Shown: positions 8,424 through 15,636 of the stretch, one piece after another
Numbering within the stretch: the stretch's first letter is position 1
Layout: every line of letters starts with the position of its first letter
DNA from: Clostridium sp. CAG:590
GTDB taxonomy: Bacteria; Bacillota; Clostridia; Lachnospirales; Lachnospiraceae
Length of the DNA stretch: 35,083 nt
Reading direction: 5' to 3'
NCBI GenBank assembly: GCA_000431135.1
Contig: HF987868.1
Coordinates: 1-35,083 of the forward strand
Notes under the pieces: generated by a model
What the model was told of the DNA's origin: nothing
What the model saw: the letters and a program-made list of their open reading frames with translations, nothing else
The model's database searches: none
Program-made: the position numbers and the translations under genes

Positions 8424-8903
8424 TCAGTATTGTACTGTCCGGTTCCGTTTGCTCTCGTTCCAATAACATTCTTGACCGGCTTTACAGGAATAGCAGCCCC
8501 GGCTTACCTTATCTGCCCGATATAGCAACTGCGAAAATGTATCATCTTCCTCATTATAATCCTTGTGCTTACAGATTGCCTGTACAATCTGTTCCACCTC
8601 TTCCTGCGAAAATCCACACTCTGATAAGATGATCTTCGCCAGCCTTCCCCCCGCTTCATGATGAGAAACCTGTCCCCGGTACTCCTCATATCTTCCGATA
8701 TCATGCAACAGTGCTGTCGCATATATCATGTCCTTACGATACGGAAGATTCCGTTCCAATACCATAATGTACAGAATCCGGGCTACATCCAGACAGTGCT
8801 CCATCCCATGTCTGCAAAATATACGATCCTGTTCTGCATCTTCTATCCCGCACATTGCCTCTTTAAACAGCGGATGTGCCATAATCTGATCGATCTGTTT
8901 CAT
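8424..8903 (-). CDS. HD-domain phosphohydrolase in folate run
   Basis: 159 aa. HD-superfamily metal ligands are visible: His32/His36 in CRHGMEHCLDV, His67-Asp68 in ALLHDIGRYEEY, His81/His82 in VSHHEAGG and Asp131 in LLYRADKVSRG. The C-terminus has a cysteine cluster, CYSCKAGQEC (C137, C140, C146), unusual for a plain HD hydrolase and possibly metal-binding. The gene lies between folC (stop-to-start contact, 8903/8904) and folP, so a role in folate synthesis is a fair inference. No nucleotide or pterin specificity can be read from sequence. Other HD roles such as nucleotidase or tRNA-related hydrolase remain possible. Confidence 0.85.
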   Translation of the reverse strand: MKQIDQIMAHPLFKEAMCGIEDAEQDRIFCRHGMEHCLDVARILYIMVLERNLPYRKDMIYATALLHDIGRYEEYRGQVSHHEAGGRLAKIILSECGFSQEEVEQIVQAICKHKDYNEEDDTFSQLLYRADKVSRGCYSCKAGQECYWNESKRNRTVQY

Positions 8904-10184
8904 CTAATTCCTTCCTATGAGTCCCATATAGGATAAAGAACCCCAGGCAATGATCACTGCCGGCATTCCCTCCTCATTGTACTGATTCCATTTATGTTCT
9001 GCCTGCTCAACTGCATCCTTTACAGATTCACAATCCGATACCTCTTTGCAATATGGCAGAATCGCATCCCGCAGCACTGCTCCGGGCAATCCCCTTTCCG
9101 TTGGCGGAGTGATCGTAAAAACACATTCAGCCATCGGACATAATATGGCAACCATCTTCTCATATTCCTTATCTTTTAATATTCCTATTATAAAGATTAG
9201 ACGTCTATTTGTAAAATGTTTTTCAATGCTTTCCCTCAGTGCTTTCACACCATCTATATTATGCGCTCCGTCCCGTATCAACAACGGTCTCGTACATACA
9301 CATTCAAAACGTGCAGGCCACTTTACATTCATCAAAGCTTCCCTGTTCACATTTCCATCCAGCAGCAGTTTGGTCTCAATCGCTGTTACCGCATTATATA
9401 TCTGATAAGAACCCGGCAGGGAGATCCTGTATTCTTCTCCTTTGTAGCAGAACCTGCTGCCTTCTATCGTCTCTGATATTACACTTACATCCTGTCGCTT
9501 AACAACGCAGAATTCCGGTCTCTCCGGCATATTCTTATTACACTGTTTCCATTCTGTTTCGAGCACACTGCATACTTCCGGCACATTCGGATAACTGACA
9601 ACCGGACATTCCTGTTTGATAATACCTGCTTTCTGGTATGCGATCTTCCCGATCGTATCCCCGAGAAACTGCATATGATCCATTCCAATGGATGCAAATA
9701 CGGTACATACCGGTCTTGCAACTACATTCGTTGCATCTTCCCGTCCTCCCATTCCGGTCTCCAATATCACCATATCCACATGCTCTCTTACAAAATATAA
9801 AAAGGCGATCACTGTCTCTACTTCGAACACCGTCGGTATCGCAGCCGCATCTTCTCTCATCTTCAACAGCACCGGATATACCATATCAAACAATTCCGCA
9901 AATACATCTTCCGTCATCCAGACTCCATCGATCTGAAAACGTTCCAGATACCCATACAAAGTCGGCGATATATATCGTCCAACTCTTTTTCCTTCCGCCC
10001 GGTACATACTCTCCAAAAAGGTACAGATACTTCCCTTTCCGTTCGTTCCTGCCACATGTATCACCTGTAATTGATCCTGCGGATTACCAAGTCTGTCCAA
10101 CAGCTCTTTCCCTGCCGTAAGACCTAAAATGCTTCCCGTCTTTCCAATATCTGCAATATGTTCCATCGCTGTCTGATATGTCAT
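8904..10184 (-). CDS. folC: Folylpolyglutamate synthase / dihydrofolate synthase
   Basis: 426 aa from ATG at 10184. A Mur-ligase-like ATP-grasping fold is shown by the P-loop HVAGTNGKGSI, the Mg-binding LETGMGGREDATNVV, and RDGAHNIDGVKAL in the C-terminal domain. It adds glutamate to dihydropteroate and folates. The open frame extends to an ATG at 10244, but that codon has no ribosome binding site and lies about 3 nt from the start predicted by a TATTAT -10 (10254-10259). GGGGATGG precedes the chosen ATG. First gene of the fol run; the HD gene follows without a gap. Confidence 0.93.
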   Translation of the reverse strand: MTYQTAMEHIADIGKTGSILGLTAGKELLDRLGNPQDQLQVIHVAGTNGKGSICTFLESMYRAEGKRVGRYISPTLYGYLERFQIDGVWMTEDVFAELFDMVYPVLLKMREDAAAIPTVFEVETVIAFLYFVREHVDMVILETGMGGREDATNVVARPVCTVFASIGMDHMQFLGDTIGKIAYQKAGIIKQECPVVSYPNVPEVCSVLETEWKQCNKNMPERPEFCVVKRQDVSVISETIEGSRFCYKGEEYRISLPGSYQIYNAVTAIETKLLLDGNVNREALMNVKWPARFECVCTRPLLIRDGAHNIDGVKALRESIEKHFTNRRLIFIIGILKDKEYEKMVAILCPMAECVFTITPPTERGLPGAVLRDAILPYCKEVSDCESVKDAVEQAEHKWNQYNEEGMPAVIIAWGSLSYMGLIGRN

Positions 10185-10312
10185 ATGTCCATCCCCGATT
10201 TTCTCTATCTTAGTATGAATATCAAATTCTTTATCATCATCCATCTGCTAAATATAATACCACAACCAGCCTGTAGATTCCAGTCCTGCCGGCATTCCCT
10301 TATTTTATAAAC

Positions 10313-10372
10313 AAAAAAAATGACGAATACAAACCGGGGTTCTCTAACCTCTCCCTTGCATTCGTCATTTTT
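10313..10372 (-). terminator. Terminator downstream of polysaccharide deacetylase
   Basis: tgacgaat (10321-10328) pairs with attcgtca (10360-10367). Inner ggtt/aacc pairs extend the structure, and long A and T runs lie on the two sides. Minus-strand reading gives a U tract at 10312-10320, so it ends the deacetylase transcript before folC. Confidence 0.85.
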
Positions 10373-10388
10373 ACTATATTTGTATTTA

Positions 10389-11414
10389 TCATTCTTCTAC
10401 GGAATTACAGGAAACATGCTGTATCAATGGTGTTTCTTCACTGATCGGGAGCATTTCATATCCTTTACTCTTCAACGTATCGATCAGCAACTGTAACGAT
10501 TCTACCGTTGTATGGGTAGTCTGCAGATCATGCATCAGCACGATTGAATCCCTGTTGTTCTCCACATCATTCATGATATTACTTACCAGTTGTTCCGGTG
10601 TCAGACCGGATGTGACGGCATCCCCGTTCAATGCATTCCAATCATAATAATTAATATCATGCTCATTTAAATATGCGATATAATCCTGAATCGGAAGTGG
10701 TGCCACATTGTTTGAGCTTCCACCCGGGAATCGGAAAATGTTGCTTTTTACACCAGTCACATCATATATTAACTGATTTAACTGTTCAATCTCATTTCCA
10801 AAGGATTCAACCGAAGCGTATACATCCTGATATACATGACTGTAAGAATGCATTCCGATTGTATGTCCTTCATCCACGATCCGGCGATAGTAGTCATAAT
10901 ATTCTTTGTCGCGTCCGATCACAAAAAATGTAGCTTTCACATTATTGGCAGCTAATACATCCAATATCTGTCCGGTATATATAGACGGTCCATCGTCAAA
11001 CGTAAGATAGACACGTTTCACATCTTTTTCTGGTGTCTGTTCTTCCGCAGCCGACTCCTTATCTGCCTCTGTCGCATCCGGTGTTATAGTTTCTGTATCC
11101 GCTGTATTATCCGCTTTACCACCTTTTGCATTCGTTGTTCCCAGAACTGATTTTACAGATGTGGCAAACCGTCCGCTATTGACATTCGGATTATCCTTTA
11201 ATGCATCCCTGCTCTGTCTCAATGTCAGATAATCCCCGCCATCTTCACTCAATGCATATTCCAAACGCTCCTCTAACTTATCTACCTTATATAATAGGAA
11301 TACACTCGTTAAGATTGGCAGAATTGTCAATACCAGAAAACCATAAATAATGACCTTTTTATACAATTCAATTCTTCTTCGCTGTGCCAACTGCGCTCTT
11401 GTTATCTTCGCCAT
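10389..11414 (-). CDS. Membrane-anchored polysaccharide deacetylase (NodB/CE4)
   Basis: 341 aa. One transmembrane helix at about residues 21-43 follows a basic cytosolic N-terminus, giving a type II membrane protein. An Asp/Glu/Thr-rich stalk (about 100-130) leads to a CE4 NodB domain with TFDDGPS (Asp140/141), the metal-binding HSYSH (His189, His193), RFPGGSSN and a late VLMHD histidine. Members remove acetyl groups from peptidoglycan or other surface glycans; substrate cannot be told here. ATG at 11414 follows GGGAG; two upstream in-frame ATGs up to 11432 are poorer. It has its own promoter and terminator. Confidence 0.93.
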   Translation of the reverse strand: MAKITRAQLAQRRRIELYKKVIIYGFLVLTILPILTSVFLLYKVDKLEERLEYALSEDGGDYLTLRQSRDALKDNPNVNSGRFATSVKSVLGTTNAKGGKADNTADTETITPDATEADKESAAEEQTPEKDVKRVYLTFDDGPSIYTGQILDVLAANNVKATFFVIGRDKEYYDYYRRIVDEGHTIGMHSYSHVYQDVYASVESFGNEIEQLNQLIYDVTGVKSNIFRFPGGSSNNVAPLPIQDYIAYLNEHDINYYDWNALNGDAVTSGLTPEQLVSNIMNDVENNRDSIVLMHDLQTTHTTVESLQLLIDTLKSKGYEMLPISEETPLIQHVSCNSVEE

Positions 11415-11507
11415 GATTGCTCCCATTCTCAATGCTTTTTATTAGTTTTCGCATTTTCAATCAAATTATTCCATCGTATAATTCTTCTCATTTTTCTAAG
11501 CCTGCTT

Positions 11508-11536
11508 ATTATAATGAATGATTATTTTTTCGTCAA
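11508..11536 (-). promoter_or_regulatory. Promoter of polysaccharide deacetylase
   Basis: TTGACG (11531-11536) and a perfect TATAAT (11508-11513) with 17 bp spacing on the minus strand, giving a leader of about 85-90 nt. Confidence 0.82.
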
Positions 11537-11584
11537 GGGATGGATTCCGGTATATACGGGCATTTTGCATGCTTTTGAATACAC

Positions 11585-11590
11585 TATAAT
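11585..11590 (+). promoter_or_regulatory. -10 element upstream of ABC transporter
   Basis: A perfect TATAAT 26 nt before the TTG start of the ATPase gene. No good -35 at 17 bp (attttg at 11562-11567), so this is a single-element call. It implies a very short leader with no room for a riboswitch. Confidence 0.45.
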
Positions 11591-11615
11591 ATAGGATAAC
11601 GGGGAGTGTTAAAAA

Positions 11616-12401
11616 TTGACAACACCATTGCTAGAATTTTTTAATGTAAATTACACATATCATACAATATCTTGTGAAACGCTTTCTCTTAAAGATATTT
11701 CATTCAAACTATATAAAAATGAATTTATTTCATTTGTTGGCCCGAGTGGTTGCGGCAAAACAACCCTTCTGAATCTGGTGGCCGGTCTTTTGCCGGTCAC
11801 CTCCGGAACAATCCGTTTTTCCGGCAATTCCTCAACCAATGCCCCTGCCAATATCGGTTACATGCTGCAAAAAGACCATCTGTTAGAGTGGCGTACTATC
11901 TATAAAAATCTGACATTAGGATTAGAGATTCAGAAAAAATGTGACAGAAAACATTTGGCGATCATTGATGAGCTGCTAAAAACTTACGGATTATGGGATT
12001 TCCGAAATGCTTACCCAAGACATCTGTCCGGAGGAATGCGTCAAAGGGCTGCTTTGATCCGCACACTTGCCCTGTCACCGGATGTTTTATTATTAGACGA
12101 ACCCTTTAGTGCCTTAGATTATCAGACCCGTCTGAACGTATCGGATGACATCGGTTCGATCATTAAAGAAAAAGAAATCAGTACCTTATTGGTCACTCAC
12201 GATTTAGCCGAAGCAATTTCCATGTCTGACCGTGTCATTGTACTTACCAAAAGACCCGGAACGATCAAGACCATTGTCCCGATCCATTTTAATATGGAAA
12301 ACCGTACACCAAAATCTGTCCGGAACACCCCGGAATTCAATGAATATTATAACAAGATCTGGGAGGCTTTATACGATGAAAACGAAGACTTCAATTCCTG
12401 A
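11616..12401 (+). CDS. ABC transporter ATP-binding protein, nitrate/sulfonate/taurine type
   Basis: 261 aa with a TTG start; GGGGAG lies 9 nt upstream and no ATG is available near. Walker A is GPSGCGKTT (about 42-50), the signature is LSGGMRQR, Walker B is LLLDEPFSALD and the switch His is in LLVTHDLAEAI. This arrangement is typical of the SsuB/TauB/NrtD-type ATPases that energise import of sulfonates, nitrate, thiamine precursors or similar small solutes. The permease gene begins 26 nt before this gene ends, so the two are co-translated. No solute-binding protein lies nearby, so the substrate is unknown. Confidence 0.92.
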   Translation: MTTPLLEFFNVNYTYHTISCETLSLKDISFKLYKNEFISFVGPSGCGKTTLLNLVAGLLPVTSGTIRFSGNSSTNAPANIGYMLQKDHLLEWRTIYKNLTLGLEIQKKCDRKHLAIIDELLKTYGLWDFRNAYPRHLSGGMRQRAALIRTLALSPDVLLLDEPFSALDYQTRLNVSDDIGSIIKEKEISTLLVTHDLAEAISMSDRVIVLTKRPGTIKTIVPIHFNMENRTPKSVRNTPEFNEYYNKIWEALYDENEDFNS

Positions 12402-13197
12402 TACCGCCATTTCCTCCGCACAGCGTGAATATGTCCGGAAAATAAAAAGAAACCGGTTTGCGATCAGGCTTTATCAAATACTGATATTTTCCGGTTTTCT
12501 GATTCTTTGGGAAATTTCTGCCCGTAACCATTGGATCAATGATTTCATTTTCTGTAGTCCGTCCCGTCTGGCCAGCACCTGCATTGCGATGACCATAGAC
12601 GGATCCTTGTTTTATCACATTGGCATTACTTTATATGAAACGTTGATCGGTTTTGCAATTGTGATCGTGGGCAGTCTGATCATTGCTACCCTGTTCTGGT
12701 GGAATAAAACACTTTCCAAAGTATTGGAACCGTATCTGGTTATACTAAATGCTCTTCCCAAATCCGCACTGGCACCTGTACTGATCGTATGGCTTGGTGC
12801 AAACAAGACAACGATCATCGTATGTGCCTGCTCCGTTGCAATCTTTGGCAGCATTTTAAATATCTATACCGGCTTTGTTAACGTGGACTCCGATAAGATC
12901 AAACTGATCGAAACACTCCGCGGAAATCGTTTTCAATGTCTACGGCTGGTTGTTTTGCCCTATAACGTGCCAAACATCCTAAGCATCATGAAAGTAAATA
13001 TCGGACTTTGTTTAGTCGGAGTCGTCATCGGAGAATTTCTGGCAGCAAGAGAAGGCCTGGGATACCTGATCATATACGGCTCCCAGACCTTCAAAATGAG
13101 TCATGTGTTATTATCTATTCTGATCCTTTGTGTGATTGCCATGCTGTTATATCTGATCCTGCAACACATCGAAAAACGGCTTGTGGAATATTTTTAA
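12376..13197 (+). CDS. ABC transporter permease, SsuC/TauC type
   Basis: 273 aa. Start at ATG 12376, with GGGAGG just upstream inside the ATPase gene. About six hydrophobic segments are seen, beginning with LIFSGFLILWEIS. The coupling motif is GEFLAAREGLGYLI, matching the EAA loop of the BPD_transp_1 family. It forms the membrane channel with the ATPase encoded before it. Its stop codon overlaps that of the convergent ferredoxin gene (TTAA at 13194-13197). No substrate-binding protein is present in the window. Confidence 0.92.
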   Translation: MKTKTSIPDTAISSAQREYVRKIKRNRFAIRLYQILIFSGFLILWEISARNHWINDFIFCSPSRLASTCIAMTIDGSLFYHIGITLYETLIGFAIVIVGSLIIATLFWWNKTLSKVLEPYLVILNALPKSALAPVLIVWLGANKTTIIVCACSVAIFGSILNIYTGFVNVDSDKIKLIETLRGNRFQCLRLVVLPYNVPNILSIMKVNIGLCLVGVVIGEFLAAREGLGYLIIYGSQTFKMSHVLLSILILCVIAMLLYLILQHIEKRLVEYF

Positions 13198-13385
13198 TCC
13201 TCTACTATATCAATTACTTCCACCGGGCATGCATTTCTTGCAGATTCTACCACAGCATAATTGGCATCATCCATTTGTCCGTTGGCAATCGCAACGCCAT
13301 CCTCATCAAATGCAAATACCTCCGGGCAGGTGCTGACGCACAAGCCACAACTGATACAACCTTCCTGATTTACAATAGCTTTCAT
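13194..13385 (-). CDS. Single-cluster [4Fe-4S] ferredoxin
   Basis: 63 aa. The motif CISCGLCVSTCP followed by a distal NACPVEVI supplies the ligands for one [4Fe-4S] cluster; the second half lacks the CxxCxxC needed for a second. This matches the monocluster ferredoxins used as small electron carriers. ATG at 13385 has GGAGG 4-5 nt upstream, whereas the upstream in-frame ATG at 13397 overlaps the SD. Acidic tail ends VIDIVED. The redox partner is unknown. Convergent with the ABC permease and sharing stop-codon bases with it. Confidence 0.93.
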   Translation of the reverse strand: MKAIVNQEGCISCGLCVSTCPEVFAFDEDGVAIANGQMDDANYAVVESARNACPVEVIDIVED

Positions 13386-13464
13386 AACTTCCTCCATACA
13401 AATTATATTTACAACAAATCATGCGTTGTTCTTAGTATAAAGGAAAATATACTTCTTATACTGT

Positions 13465-14736
13465 CTATATCTGGTAAAATGCAAGCAGGAATTTCCGGAG
13501 TGCTTCATAATCTGCAACTGCTCCTAATTCACATGCTGAATGCATGGCAAGAATCGGCATACCGATATCCGCACAAGGAAACGGTAAATGAGCAGACACA
13601 ATCGGTCCTAACGTACTGCCACCCGGAATTCCGGTCTTGTTGATTGCAACAGAATACGGAATCTTTTTACGCTCACATATATCGATCAACGTTGCTGCAC
13701 TCATTGCCGTTGTGCCATATTTTTGTCCAACACTGCGTTTAATAGAAAAACCATTCCCCAATCCTGCAAGATTGGTTGCATCACTTTTTTCCGGATAATT
13801 TGGATGATCCGCATGTGCCACATCTACCGATAAGAGAAAACTTTCTTTCATTATATCACATTTATCAAATCCATCATTCAATTGTTTTCCAATCTTCTCA
13901 ATGATCCAGGATAACAATTCACTGTCTGCTCCTTGCTTTGTCCGGCTTCCAACTTCTTCATTATCAAAAACAACCATCACATCAACCGTATCATCCGGCA
14001 TAGTATCACATTTTTTTATTCCTTCCTGTAATGCCGCAACCGATGTCAGATTATCTAACCGCGGGGATGCGACTAAGGAAGAGTCTGTTCCTACAAACAC
14101 AGGTGCATCCATAACAAAAGTATATAAATCATATGATAAAATATCCTCTTTTTCCAGATTACATTCTTTTGCAATATATTCTAATAAATCTGCCTTTTCA
14201 GACAGGCTCATAAGAGGCACTAACTCTTTACCGGTATCCAGTGCACCCTTTTTATTCAATTCCCGATCCATATGAATTGCCAGACTTGGAATAATACATA
14301 ACGGTTTATTACTTCGATACAGAACCGTATTCGGATGAAATGCGTCCGTCCCTCTGACAACCAGACTGCCACCAATCCCTAACGGGCGGTCCAGCCAGGA
14401 TTTCTGATACATACCACCGTATATTTCAACATTTAATTTCGTCACATTTTTAGAATAGATTTCTGGTTGTGGTTTGATCTGAAAACACGGATAATCACTA
14501 TGTGCCATCGCAATCCGGAATGCCGGAGAGGTTCCTTCCGTCATCCTGTCACTCACACGAAATGCCATACAGTTCGTGCCGAACAAGTTTACATAATATT
14601 TCCCGCCCTTTTGCAGATTCCACACCTGACCGGTTTCTAATTCTTCAAATCCATTTTCTAATAAATCATTTTTCACAAACGCAATTGTATGTGCTGCCGT
14701 CACGCCTTCTCTTAACAGATTTAGCCATTGTTCCAT
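13465..14736 (-). CDS. M18 family aminopeptidase (first copy)
   Basis: 423 aa, usual length. M18 zinc ligands are apparent: AMAHSDYPCF (His), VFDNEEVGSRT (Glu-Glu) and DVAHADHPNYPEKSD, plus a C-terminal LAMHSACELGAV with the last His. M18 enzymes remove acidic or neutral N-terminal residues and form large tetrahedral dodecamers in the cytosol. GGAGG lies 7 nt before ATG 14736, and a TATAAT -10 occurs about 30 nt further upstream. It is a distant relative of the second M18 gene at 20033-21412, which has a different N-terminal region and motifs. No signal peptide. Confidence 0.93.
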   Translation of the reverse strand: MEQWLNLLREGVTAAHTIAFVKNDLLENGFEELETGQVWNLQKGGKYYVNLFGTNCMAFRVSDRMTEGTSPAFRIAMAHSDYPCFQIKPQPEIYSKNVTKLNVEIYGGMYQKSWLDRPLGIGGSLVVRGTDAFHPNTVLYRSNKPLCIIPSLAIHMDRELNKKGALDTGKELVPLMSLSEKADLLEYIAKECNLEKEDILSYDLYTFVMDAPVFVGTDSSLVASPRLDNLTSVAALQEGIKKCDTMPDDTVDVMVVFDNEEVGSRTKQGADSELLSWIIEKIGKQLNDGFDKCDIMKESFLLSVDVAHADHPNYPEKSDATNLAGLGNGFSIKRSVGQKYGTTAMSAATLIDICERKKIPYSVAINKTGIPGGSTLGPIVSAHLPFPCADIGMPILAMHSACELGAVADYEALRKFLLAFYQI

Positions 14737-14899
14737 TGTAATACCTCCTGATCGTTGTGTTCCTTCCTATATTATATCACATTCTATCCGAAAACCATAT
14801 TTTATAATATCATTTCTTTATAATCTATGGTACAATCTACATGGCAGAAACCGGCAATTCCTTGTTTCTACCTATTATATATAGAAAGGATTCCGTTCC

Positions 14900-15397
14900 A
14901 TGCGCTCAATTGAAATATTAGATATCAAAGACTTCATGCAGTTGCTCTTACAATCTTCTGCATTTGATTCATACGAATTTATCTCCGGTGAGATGCGTAC
15001 CGATATGCTCTATACATTAGACGGGCATTTGAATAAAGACTTTTTTTCCGAAGAGGAATTATCCGCCATGGGAGCCAGTTCATCCGGTTACCTGTCCTGG
15101 TCAATGGCAAAACACAAAGTATTTCTCCTGATCAGAGGAAAACGTACTCCTTCCTCTATGAAGATTGTATTACGCTTTCCGGAGCAGATGATTCAGGCGG
15201 AATTATCACATGCCGGTTCTTCTTTACATGCAAATGATATCGACGGAATTTACGCCAATATTGTATTCCACGAGCAGAAATTAAATGTGATATGCGGAAT
15301 TTCATACAAAATATTTACAATGGACAAAAATTTAGAAGATTATTTCTCTTCCAAATTAGTCACATTATTCAAATCTTTCAACATTACATGCCAGTAG
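14900..15397 (+). CDS. DUF5721-like hypothetical protein
   Basis: 165 aa. ATG at 14900 follows AAAGGA at 9 nt. I recognise it as probably the DUF5721 family found in Lachnospiraceae, from overall sequence impression only. There is no signal peptide, membrane helix or catalytic motif; predicted strands and helices are mixed. It is a single gene, divergent from the M18 aminopeptidase and about 120 nt before the CIRCE element of htpG. Function unknown. Confidence 0.82.
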   Translation: MRSIEILDIKDFMQLLLQSSAFDSYEFISGEMRTDMLYTLDGHLNKDFFSEEELSAMGASSSGYLSWSMAKHKVFLLIRGKRTPSSMKIVLRFPEQMIQAELSHAGSSLHANDIDGIYANIVFHEQKLNVICGISYKIFTMDKNLEDYFSSKLVTLFKSFNITCQ

Positions 15398-15517
15398 TTT
15401 TCTCCTGCTATCCCTTTATTTTCAAGCTTTTCGCCATTTCTCAAAGTCGTTCTCCCTTCGTGTGAAAATGTGATTATCTTTTTACAAAAATGTGAATCGC
15501 AAGCGCACTCCTTTTTG

Positions 15518-15544
15518 TTAGCACTCATTTGTTTTGAGTGCTAA
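15518..15544 (+). promoter_or_regulatory. CIRCE operator (HrcA binding site)
   Basis: TTAGCACTC-N9-GAGTGCTAA, a perfect 9-9-9 match to the CIRCE consensus. It ends 7 bp before the -35 of the htpG promoter. CIRCE is bound by HrcA, the heat-shock repressor of groESL and dnaK; the location makes htpG an HrcA target here. Confidence 0.95.
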
Positions 15545-15551
15545 TTTTTTC

Positions 15552-15580
15552 TTGACTTTTCTCAACTAATGAACTATTAT
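15552..15580 (+). promoter_or_regulatory. Promoter of htpG
   Basis: TTGACT (15552-15557) and TATTAT (15575-15580), 17 bp apart. Start expected near 15587, leaving about 50 nt of leader with AAGGAG. Confidence 0.82.
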
Positions 15581-15636
15581 ATTGCTTGTATCAAATATGT
15601 ATATTCAATACAGATTAATATAAGGAGATGTTTTAT

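Noticed and set aside
13008..13643. 211-codon plus-strand open frame
   Set aside because: Overlaps the permease end, the whole ferredoxin and the M18 gene end, all firmly identified in other frames.
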